NCBI RefSeq assembly: GCF_026210795.1
Contig: NC_089445.1
Location: 2,046,001-2,110,000 of the forward strand
From: Rhizophagus irregularis
Lineage: Eukaryota; Glomeromycota; Glomeromycetes; Glomerales; Glomeraceae
DNA length: 64,000 nt
Direction: 5' to 3'
Shown here piece by piece: positions 1-14,403 of the stretch (positions are counted from its first letter, which is position 1; each line of letters opens with the position of its first letter). A program made the translations under genes and the position numbers. Below the pieces are notes generated by a model. That model did no database searches. It had not been told where the DNA came from and saw only the letters and a program-made list of their open reading frames with translations.

Positions 1-833
1 CATTTAGCATTTAGTGTAGCGTTTGCTGCATTAATTTATTTGGAATATTTGAGATACTTTGCTGTGTATCCTATTGGAAAACAACTCCATATGTTCCTTA
101 GTGAATTTTTAGATTCTCGTGATTCAGGACCTTGTATTTTGAGTCACATATATTTACTTATTGGATGTGCTGGATGTATTTGGTTAGATGGGTAAGTTAT
201 AATAAAAATAAGTGATAACAATAATATAATTGATGGGATAGTATTTTAATCAAAAAAATTTTGCTTTAATTAATAAGGTCTTTTATATTAGCAAATCTTT
301 CTGGTATTTTTACTCTAGGTCTTGGCGATTCAATGGTATGAAATAATTTGTATATATCTATATTATTGTTTTGGAAATATTTGAATTGTAATTCTTTTAT
401 TATCTAAGGCATCAATAATTGGAAAGCGATATGGAAGAAACAGATGGCCCAAATCTTGTAAAACTATTGAAGGATCTATTGCATTTTTTGTTTTCCTTTT
501 TATTGGGGCTTTTATATTAGTTAACATCTCATCTTCACCTAACATGTGGCCGGGTTCTTCTGCACAAGTAAGAATTACGTTATATATATATATATATTTT
601 TTTTGAAACTAATTATTATTTTATTTAATATAGTGGTTCAAATATGCACTAGCAGTCTTAACAACTGGTAAGTTTACTACTAATAAATATATTTTTCTTA
701 TTTTGTAAAATAAAATAATAATTTATTATTTTATTACGTTTTTAACATAGCTCTTTTGGAAGCAGCATCATTTCAAAATGATAATCTTATACTTCCACTA
801 TTCATGTGGTCTTTTTTAAATATCCAAATGTGA
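1..833 (+). CDS. SEC59: Dolichol kinase, C-terminal part (5' end outside window)
   Basis: Last enzyme of dolichyl phosphate synthesis: CTP-dependent phosphorylation of dolichol in the ER membrane, feeding N-glycosylation, O-mannosylation and GPI anchors. Exons 1-191, 278-335, 409-567, 634-667 and 751-833 give 174 residues plus stop. The frame opens with hydrophobic residues and RYFAVYPIGKQLH, then FLDSRDSGPCILSHIYLL, both typical of the Sec59 CTP-binding half. LGLGDSMASIIGKRYGRNRW followed by KTIEGSIAF is the conserved CTP-transferase signature. The protein ends in a membrane-spanning stretch (LPLFMWSFLNIQM). The start lies upstream of the window, so total length is unknown. Introns are short with GTAAGT-like donors. 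The next gene starts 408 bases downstream on the same strand. Family assignment is firm from motifs. Confidence 0.9.
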
Positions 834-1241
834 ACTTTTTTTTTTTTGTTAGAAAGATAAATTAAATTTATTAAATTTATAAAGTAACAATTTTTTTTTT
901 TAGTTAGTACATTATGATAAAGGTGCGTTTTTTTTTCTACTAAAAAAAAAAAAAATTGGACACATATTGTAAAAAAAATACATAGTATATTATTTAAGTA
1001 TATGTAGGATTGATTATATAGGTTTTTTTTTTTACTGTAAAAAGTTTTTCAATGGATTTTTACAAATATATAAATAATAATAAACTATCTGGTACATATC
1101 CGGTATATCATCGGTAAATCGGCTAATATAAATTTAGAAACTGTGTTCAATTTTTAGGGCGATCATATTAAATAAATATGCAGCATAGATCTCCAAAAAA
1201 TAGTTAATTCTAAATTTTTTTTTGTAAAAACTATTAACGAA
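834..1241. other. Intergenic, dolichol kinase to P450
   Basis: No gene seen. The stretch holds several poly-T and poly-A runs of about 10 bases. It must contain the terminator of the kinase and the promoter of the P450; no convincing TATA element could be chosen. Confidence 0.5.
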
Positions 1242-3831
1242 ATGAATTTTCTTATAGTCCTTTTAATTTTGATATCATTTATAGCTTTTAAAATTTATCA
1301 AAAAACAAGAGTACCCAAGGGACTTAAAAATGTGTCAACATTAAGTTTCTTGGATCTTGCTATTGCAATGCTTGCATCATATGGATTGGATAAACGTTGG
1401 GAAGATATGCGTGAAGTTTTAGAGAAAGACGGAATCGGAAAGGTAATATATATTCTTTTACGCGGTTTATTTAAGACAATTACCTAATTGAAACCTTTTT
1501 TTATTAAATTAGATTTGGTTCGATGGGGAATGGACTATCGTAGTAACCGATTTAGAATTGGTAAAAGATATAATTACAAAAACAGGTTAGGGTTAGGAAT
1601 TCCTAAAAATTTTATCGTTTATATGGTTTTTAATAATGTTATATTTTGATGAATTAGATTTATATCCTAAGATTTTGCTCGAAGAATCATTTCCTAGATC
1701 TTTAGTGGCTAAATATTATGGTACAAATGTAGCAGTATCCAATGGAGATGTAAGTATATATCGGAATATAGTTAATTTTTTATGAATAAACCTTTAACTC
1801 TAAATTATCGATTATAATAGGTTTGGAGACGTCATCGGTATGTGCATCAATAATTTCTGTCCTGTATAGAGTATCAAGTATCGAGTTTTGTATTAAGAAA
1901 ATGTAGTACACTTAAAGTATAAACTTTTAACCATAAAACGAAAATTCTTTATCGATTGGATTTGTGTCATAGCTACTGTCTCCCTAACGCCAAATAATAG
2001 TTAATTTATTCGATGGACTGAAATATAAATTATTAAAGCATTTAATTTTTTCTCGTATTTTTTAGACGTGTTGCAAATCCTGCTTTTCGAAATTTACCCG
2101 TACATGTGTTTGTTGAATCTGCTATGAAATTGATGGAAGTCATGGAAAAAGTTGATAATGAACCCATAGAAGCCAAAAGTCTTATGCAAAGGTATGCCAT
2201 AAAATGGATTTATTATTAAGTTTAAATAACTTAATTTTAATTTATAATAGGTATACTTTAGATGTTCTTGGAAAAGCTGCTTTTGGTTTTGATTTTAATG
2301 TAAGATCTAAATTATATATATACATTTTTTTTACTTGTTTTTTAATAGTATTATTATTAAAGTATTATTATTAATTTTATGAAATTATGTTAAGAATCTT
2401 GAAGATCCAAACAACGTATATGTTACTACTTTTAATGAATTGATAAAAGATTTGGGAAATCCATTATTTTTTCTTTTGTCATTCCTTAATTATTTCCCAC
2501 GTACTAAAACACTTAAAAAAATGATAAAGCTTAATAATTTATTTGATGAAATTGTTGAAAAAAAACGTCAATCAGTGAAATCAGGAGAAATGGATAAAAA
2601 AATAAATAATGGAACTGCAGACTTGTTAGAATATATGATACAAGCTTCCAGTGACCCAGAAAATCCAACTTTGACAAGCGATGAATTGCGAGTAAGAATA
2701 AAATTATTATTTTTATAAAAAGTAAACATATGTAGGAAATTTTTTAATTTCGAAATTATATGAAACAATAGTATAACCTTGCAGTTTTTATGTTTGCTGG
2801 TCATGATACTAGTAAGAAGGACTTTAATATATTTACTTACTTATTTATTTATTATGTTTATTAATATTATCTAAATTTAATCTTAATTCCCAATAATGGA
2901 ATTTAGCTGCAAATGCTTTGACAACCATTTTATATCTATTAGCTACCCACAAGGTATTCAAGAATCTCAAGTTATTATAATAATTTATTACTTTTTATTA
3001 CTTTATAATTATCTTTATTTATCCGTTTATTTAATAAGGAAGTACAAAAGAAAGTTCGTGATGAAATATTACGTGTTCTTGGCGATGATTTAACACCAAG
3101 CATAGAACAACAGAAAGAATTAAAATATATGAACATGGTCATAAATGAGAACTTAAGATTATATCCTCCAGTGTGTATTAGATAATTTTTCTCTTTCTTT
3201 TTTTTTTATTTATGGCTTGATCAAATTTAATTTCATTTTTTTTTTCAAAAATATATATTAATATATAATTTAGGCTCCAGAGTTACAAAGAAGATATAAC
3301 GCACAAGATGTTAAATTTCGCAATCATGTAATTCCAGCTAAAACGGCTATAGTATTATTTACCTATGGAATTCATCATTCATCGAAGAATTGGGAAAATC
3401 CTGAAAAATTTGTTCCCGAAAGGTTTGAAAATGAAAAGCATGATCATTATGCTTGGTTGAGCTTTGGTGGTGGTAGCAGATCGTAAGTTAAAATATTTTC
3501 ATTTTTTTATTTAAACAAACAAAAACAAGTAAATAACTCTTTTTTTTTTTGACAAATAGATGTTTAGGTATTAATTTTTCGCTCTTTGAACAAAGAGTAA
3601 CATTATGCCTTTTATGTATGTTATTTTTTTTTTATGTTTGAGTTAGTTAATTTATTCTGTATTAGTAAATTATTCTTTAATAATTTTCTTTGTTTTTATA
3701 TAGTAAGAAAATATGAAATATCTTTGCCAGAAGACAGTATTCATAAAGATAAATTACAACTTGAACCTGATAATACTGGAACTATGGGACCATATCCAAT
3801 ACCTTTAATATTTAAAAGAAATACAGATTAA
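1242..3831 (+). CDS. Cytochrome P450 monooxygenase
   Basis: Haem-thiolate monooxygenase, probably ER-anchored. Thirteen exons: 1242-1442, 1513-1585, 1658-1749, 1821-1837, 2066-2191, 2251-2299, 2395-2691, 2772-2811, 2907-2953, 3039-3170, 3274-3482, 3560-3615, 3704-3831, giving 488 residues, a normal P450 length. Residues 2-18 form an N-terminal membrane anchor, followed by a basic/proline turn (KTRVPKG). The I-helix motif AGHDTT lies at about 294-299. The K-helix ExxR is ENLR at 351-354. The PERF-like motif is PERFENE. The haem loop FGGGSRSCLG places the axial Cys at about 429; its Ser codon is split by an intron. One exon is only 17 bases. The CYP family number cannot be given from sequence alone; substrate unknown. 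Eukaryotic microsomal P450s resembling CYP3/4 or CYP5xxx clans are plausible. Confidence 0.92.
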
Positions 3832-5232
3832 CAGTAAAATGATTTAGTAAACTCGTATTTAAAATGATAAATTATTATTTATTACTTATTCATGAATTAT
3901 GACAATAAAGTTATATATATAAATTATTCATAAAAAAAAATGGTTAATACAGTACGTTATGTTTTTACCTTTGAATTATAAATCATTCCATACTAAGAAG
4001 AAACCGAGGTTCCGGATTTATGACTTTATTCAAAGGTAGTTTTTTTTTTTTAAAAAAAAAAGGGTATTTTTATATTCAAACCATAAAAGGAAAGCTCTGA
4101 TTTCTATATTCAGCAATTAAAGGAAGGGGATAATCCAACATTCTGTAAAGCGAATCCCGGATCAAGCTCTTTTATTTTAAATTTAACTAATAACCATATT
4201 CGTATCATTATTCGGTGTGTTGAACATACTTTGTGGTTTCTCGTTTCTAAATCAGATGAAACAATTTTCGTTAAAATCATACTAACTTTATACTATGATG
4301 TTTTCCAAATGTTCTTTTAATTCTTTAATACAAATTCAATTTTTCGGTTCACGTCACCCGGCATAAATGTAATAAGAACTCTTTTGTTATTGTTATGTCG
4401 TGATGCAATACTACACTAGAGCTAGATAAGTATTGCACGTTAATAACAATGTATTTAATAAAATAGTTAATAAAGAACGGCACGATTGTTATGAGAACAA
4501 TCAGGGAGAATCAGTAATAAGTGCACTAACACTAAATGACAAAAAAATCATCATATATGCATGAAAAGAAATAGGCGTGTACGATTGTTTTGTAAAAAAT
4601 AGTTTACATTCAGATTTCACTTTATTTCACATTTTTTACATGATTTATAAACTAAAAATTGCGAAGACCAATTGATATGTTATAAAAATGTCAAGAAAAA
4701 TTATAGGATCCATTTATTTAAAATATACGATCATCAAATTGTCCCGTTCTTAGCCGGCAATTAAAAAGGTTTTTAGTAAAAATATCGGGTAAACTGAATT
4801 TTGAAAAAAAACATGTTTCCTAAATACATTATTTCCACGACCTTTCAAGTTTCAACATTAAAGTCGGGGTTAACTATTGGTTTCTGCAGCAAAGACATAT
4901 TTCAATGATTACAAAAACTGTAATTAATTTGAAAACAATTGGAATTCTTCCTTTTGTATATAAACTGTATATTTTAATACTTTAAATAAATAGAGCAAAG
5001 GGTACTTTAAATTATTAAATACAAACAAATCTATTGTTCGCTTTATTTTTAAAAGTAAAAGTAAAAATAATTAATTATATACAATTTTATAAAAATAAAC
5101 GCTATTATTAAAAAAACCTTCCTTTTTCATGTATAAAAAAAAAACTAACTCAAATTTCATTATCATTATATATTAACTATTTTTAATCTAAAAGAATGTT
5201 TAAAAAATATTTAATGTAAATATTTTTGACTT
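3832..5232. other. Intergenic between convergent genes
   Basis: No gene seen between the P450 and the furin/EGF-repeat gene, which converge here. There is an imperfect inverted repeat, arms about 4389-4411 and 4429-4450, around the matched cores TGCAATAC and GTATTGCA. The rest is AT-rich with homopolymer runs. Confidence 0.5.
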
Positions 5233-8200
5233 TTAAATCCAACTATCTCTCCGTATTGGAACATCGAAAGTTCTTTTAGCACTAATAGGACGATTTGATC
5301 TTAAAGATCCTTTACTATTCCTATAGACATCCTTCGGAGCCTCAAATGTATTTTTTTCTTCTTGATTATATCCACTATATCCTGCATTATTATTATTATT
5401 ATTATTAGATGACAAACTTTCTTCGGTTACAATATCAAATCCTTCCCAATCTTTACTCTTCAATTTTTGTTTCCAATTATTATAATCATCTGGGTTAATT
5501 GATGCATGCTTCTGATGTCTTTGTTGTCTTTGCTTCCAATATAATTCACCGTCCTTATTATCATAAGCAGGAAGGGGTGCATTTAAGTCATCAACTTCTT
5601 GAGCTTTCGTTGAACTATGCGACATCTCTGGTTGCGATGGCATTCCACGTGCATTACGTAACATATTCTTTAGGTTTTGTGCAACCGCGTTTTCATCAAT
5701 CTGATCACTAAATTCCTTAGTTTTCATCTTTCTTCTCTTTACAGCAATACATCTTATCAACAGAGCAGCTAAGATTAACAATAAGAGCGAACCACCCGCA
5801 ATTATAAGAATATGCCACCATTGAAGTTTTATGGGGACGATTGACTGTTTTTCTTCTTTAATTATTTCTCCAGGTGGAATAATATCTTCACCGTTCAAAC
5901 TTTGACAGAGTTTTTCAACTTTGACTAGCTCACTTCCAGTTGGACATGATCCACTACAAGTGCCACCAAGTAAAACTTTTGTTTGATCATTGCATCCAAG
6001 ACATTGATCGTTCCTTGGTCCTACGCATGAAGAACAATCTTCATTACATTTTTGGCAATTTTCTCCATCAGCATAGGTTCCCTTCGGACAAACTTCTACA
6101 CATTGACCATTTATTAAACTTGGACGTTCAGGTGAACATTTTGTACATTGATTAATTCCTGGGCCAGAACATTCTACACAATCTACGTGGCATTTTTTAC
6201 AAATATTGTCAATTGCTACGAATCCTGAAGGACATGGGTCGGTTGAACATACTCCATCGTGATTAAAGGAATCTTTTCGACATGTTTTACAATTATTGTT
6301 TCGAGGACCATTACAAGTGTCACAACTATCGTCGCATACTGTATAGAAATAAAAAAAATTTTTTTAAGTACAACTATGAGTGTGGATAGTAAGTATTATC
6401 ATTGAATTCAACATACCTTGACAGGAGTTATTGGTAGTATTGGCATATGTTCCTGGGGGGCAATTTTCAACACATTCGGTACCATTAAGGAAATGTCCCG
6501 GTATACATTTTGTACATTGCAAACCTTTAAGAACATCAACAGCACTTGTTGGAGTGAAATTTTGAATATTGCAATCTGTGCATGTACTTGGACAAGGTTT
6601 ACAAATTTGTTGAGCATTATCAGCAATAAAACTTTGATTTGTATTTGCAGCCGGAATACATTTACCACTATCTGGAACAATATCGACGCAAGAACCCTCC
6701 AAATACAACTTCGGCGGTTGACATTTCAAACAAATTGGTCCAGAGCAATTTAAACAAAATGACACGGTACATGTGGGTTGTGATATAGATTGATTTTGGT
6801 CTTGAGAAAAAATGCATTTGCCGTTACCATCATCTTTAAGACCTTGTTGACATGTTATACATTTGCCATTTTCACATGCCTCACAACCCGGAGGGCATGG
6901 CTCGCATTCGGTATCAGATAGGAAATATCCTTCTTTACATAAAGTGCAATTTTGTGCATTATCCAGAGTAAAACCGGCATTACATATACATTTATTTTGT
7001 TCGTCACATATACCATTAACACAATTGCATTCTAAAATTTATAAATGAAGAGTAAATATGGATCGTATTTTAAATAAAAATTGTTAAAAATAACGTACTT
7101 TCACACGTATTGCCAATTTTAGTAAAACCGGGAGCACATATATCGCAATTGTCACCAGTAAATCCATCATTACAACTGCATTTCCCAAATCCTGTCATTG
7201 AATCATCACACTTATTTTTATTAAGAACCGTCGTGCATTGGCATTGTTGACATGTTGGGCCATAGAATCCAGGTTCACACTGTTCACAACTGTCTCCAGC
7301 AAAACCTTTATAGCATGAACAATTACCGTTAAGTGAGCAAATTCCACCAGACCCACAATCGTTTTTGCATTTAGCTGAAGTAATAATAATAATTTTTAGT
7401 AAAATAAATAAAAAATTTTTTATTTATAAATATGTTTACTTACTTGCGGAGATATCTAAACTAGCGGCAAAGTCTTGTTTTAATGCTACTGAGACACCAG
7501 TAAAATTAGCGATAGGTTCAAACAAACCGAGATTATTACCAGTGAAATTTGGATTTGACCAAATAACTCCACGTAAACCTTCAGGAATTAAAACCGAACC
7601 AATAATTAAACTTGAAGTGTTTTTTTCACCAACTTTCATAAATTTGCTCGCGCTAAAATAAGCAGGTTGTTCATAAATAATCATCCCGGGCTTTAATTTG
7701 ACGGAAATTATTGAGGTAAGAGAATTGATAGGTGACATTTGTGCAACATCGTTATCGAATGTTTTAATATTATTGTTTCCACTATCAATAACAAATTCGA
7801 ATCCAGGTGGAATTTCAAGGGAGAATGGGGAGAAAAAAATTTCTTGAGGAAGAAATTTCGAATTATAATCATTTATGAAAAGTTGTTGTGAGTCACCAAC
7901 AAATCCCGACTTAAGATATAAGTTTACCGCGTCTTAAAAATTAGGATACGTCAGTAACGTGATCTACATAAATCACAATAGTAATAGTAGGAAAATACTT
8001 ACTTGGAGCTACATGATAATGATTCCAAGAGGTTGGACCTCCATTAGATTGACAATTTCCTACGTTAACTACACCTCCTAGTTGACTTAAACATTCGTTA
8101 GGTTTAGCAACACTTAAAATTTTATCATCAGCTAAAGTCCACTTTTGAGCATTTCCATTATCACAAGGACAAGCTTCTACATTATTTGTCGAAGTAGCAC

Positions 8201-8574
8201 TTAAACATAATTGATTATCATTTGTTTCGATCATAATAGTAGAATTATCGGTTAATTGCGAAGAAGTATTTAAAGGAATAAAATTCCATTTTAATGAAAC
8301 TGAGAAATTAGAAAATCTGTCCGTAGGGCAAGGATTCAAAGTCACAGGTATACATGAAGAAGAAGAGGATGGTAATAAGTCAAGGCATGAAAGCGTTTGT
8401 GCATTACGAATAAATCTTGCTGTTAAATGAAAATTTAATTTGATCAGTAATGAAATAAATGATAATAAAATTTTTAAAATTATCGAAGATAAAAAGCAAC
8501 TAACCTGTTTGTACATATGACAAATTTGTTAAAAACAAAAAAGATAGAAAAACATAAACAAATGAGAAATTCAT
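5233..8574 (-). CDS. Secreted/type I membrane protein with EGF-like and furin-like Cys-rich repeats
   Basis: A 990-residue surface protein; role unknown. Exons on the minus strand: 8505-8574, 8003-8419, 7444-7932, 7099-7374, 6417-7031, 5233-6338. Exon 1 encodes a signal peptide (MNFSFVYVFLSFLFL and on). Residues about 24-162 carry a weak ricin-B-like pattern (CLSATS, NAQKWTL, SWNHY). The next exon has YEQPAYF and SNPNFTGNN, reminiscent of a beta/gamma-crystallin fold (weak). Exon 4 encodes EGF/laminin-type repeats (CSCYKGFAGDSCEQCEPGFY). Exons 5-6 encode many furin-like repeats of CxxC/CPxGTY type (NCPPGTYANTTNNSC, CPKGTYADGENCQKC). A single transmembrane helix (WWHILIIAGGSLLLLILAAL) is followed by about 195 polar cytoplasmic residues with a poly-Asn tract and Lys/Arg-rich blocks. 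The architecture suggests a receptor-like or adhesive protein; no kinase domain is present. Confidence 0.85.
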
Positions 8575-10492
8575 AGTGGGCCAGCCTCGTATTTTATTAT
8601 TATTAATTTATCGTATAAAATAAAAAAAAATTTTACTATATAATAAACAAATAATAATAATGATGAGAAATAAAAACAAAGAGAAACCAGTCCTCTCGTT
8701 CCTTGAAGAAAACAGATGAAAAAAATAATCTTTTTTTTTTTTAAATTATACATAATGGAAAAGCTTGGATTTATATAAAATTAACAATTGTTTCGTACAC
8801 AGAGAAACAAAAAAAAAGAATAATACGAGTAACTAAATTTGTCCTATAAGCCAATTTTGGTAATATACATAAATTCATGGTTGTATTAGTATTATTATGT
8901 CTTAATGCACGCCCGATTGTGAGTAGATCATATATGTTACACGATTGTTTGCGAAATCCAAAATGGTTTTCACTACTATTTATGTTTAAAACTGCGGGAA
9001 ATTAATAAATAATACATAATATAAAATCAACAAGGAAACTAAATATCACATTTTTTGACTTGCATCTTTGTTTAAAGTACTTGCCCTTGTTCCATTTTAT
9101 TTGTTTTCTGATGCACATATTAGCCATCATATTCCCCTTATTGCCATGCTTTGAATTTAATTTTATAATAATAATGTTTCATATTTTTTTTTTTTTTTGA
9201 TTATTATAAATAATTTATTTTCCATGTTTAAAGTTAAAAATAATATTTTTTTTTTGAGTAACCAATTGGGGCGAATAATGGATTAGGTGAACAATTTTTT
9301 TTTTAGCATTAAGTAATAAATGAGTTTAGTTTTGATGACACTGCAGCTTACTATATAAAGATTTTTAGTTTGAAACGCGGGCTTTATGATAAAAGGTTTC
9401 ACGAATATTGTTTTCAAGGTTTCAAGATTTTTTTTTTCTGTTTCTTATTTTTTTCCTTTTTACTTCAAACGTAACTTGTATTAGCAATGAAAGCGTATGG
9501 TTTTTTTTAAAAAAAAGTGACTAGAATGACTAGAATTTAATCGAATTTACCGTCCTTTGTTCTCAAGAATGAGATCAACTGATGAAACTGAACGTAATTG
9601 ACGTAATTGATTATTATCATTTCCGTCAGTCAGTCAAGAAAGAAATCCGTTACCCCGTTAGACTAATCTTGTATACGAGAAATCTTTTGATACATGAAAA
9701 AGTCGATAGATAGAATTCATTGAAAAATTCTTCACATGTTGGGTACTTTCTGAAATTTTTTTTATAGTTATACAATAAAGAAAATGAGGAATTTTCTTTT
9801 TAAATTAGTCATGTGATTTTCTTTTATGTTCCCTAAATGCGAAACTTCTAGCGTTTCAGAAAGATAAATTCAGTTAAAGTTCCGAATCCCCACATTAATA
9901 TTTAACTTTATTATGAATGATTAAAGACCCTGGCATGCCATTTGATATTTCAAAATTATACTTGCAATACTTGCAATGACGCCAAGGTCGCAGATAATTT
10001 ACAAAAATTGTAATTGTTTACAAGTGATTTATATAATTCGTCGGTTTAAATTCGAAACATTTTAAACAACCTGCATCTAACTTGGTAATTCCGAGACTAA
10101 ATTGATAAAATAGTTATACCGTTTAACATTTTTAGTTTCAGTTGGTTGTTGCAATTGTTAAATTTCCATTAATAAAATTTAAAAATAGAATGTTTGAAGA
10201 GGATTGTGAAAAGTATATAAAGTATAATTAGTATCATTTTTTTTAATATGTACTAATTTATTGTTATTAAATTTAGTTAAAAAAAAAAGTAAAAAATAAT
10301 GAAAAAAGCGTCTATTGATCAGTTATCTGATACGGTTCCGCCCATTTTGAATGTTTATTTGAATGGATGAATTGGTTTATAGTTTAATAAAGAAGCTTCA
10401 CAAACAGATTTCGCCTTAATAAAATGATTAAATGTAACCTACATATTTTTATACAAAATTTATCAATATACTTTTATGTATAGATAAAAATT
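8575..10492. other. Intergenic, 1.9 kb
   Basis: No gene or RNA recognised. It lies between two minus-strand genes, so it should hold the promoter of the furin/EGF gene (near 8.6-8.8 kb) and the terminator of the AAA ATPase gene. Many poly-T and poly-A runs; TATATAAAG occurs near 9352 but has no gene assigned. Confidence 0.45.
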
Positions 10493-14027
<3,535 letters not shown>

Positions 14028-14403
14028 TATGTTAAAGAAGTTATACACATAAATTGGATCTGGTTATGATAAACGATCGATCTCTTAATTAAAAGATGCA
14101 CCCTATCTTTTTATATTGAGGTTCACTATATAAAATGTATTATATTAGTTTATATCAGGGACAAAAAAAAACATGAAAAAAATTTTTTTTTTGTTAAATA
14201 ACTTAAATGAAAACGAAATAAATTGTTGGCTCCAAACAATACGAGAAAGAAATGTAAGAATCATTGAAAAAAAAAAAATTTCGTTTTTATACCTTTGATT
14301 CAAATTTTCTTATCACGTGATTTTCGATTATCAAAACAACTATAAAATTTTTTTTTTAAAAAAAAAAAGAAAATTGACTTAATTTTAATGCATCGAAACG
14401 AAA
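14028..14403. promoter_or_regulatory. Shared divergent promoter of the AAA ATPase and MRD1
   Basis: The two start codons are 376 bases apart on opposite strands. The interval holds a palindromic E-box TCACGTGA at 14313-14320 and long A/T runs. Both genes are predicted to act in ribosome assembly, so co-regulation is plausible. The MRD1 5' exon ends inside this region (see MRD1). Confidence 0.55.
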
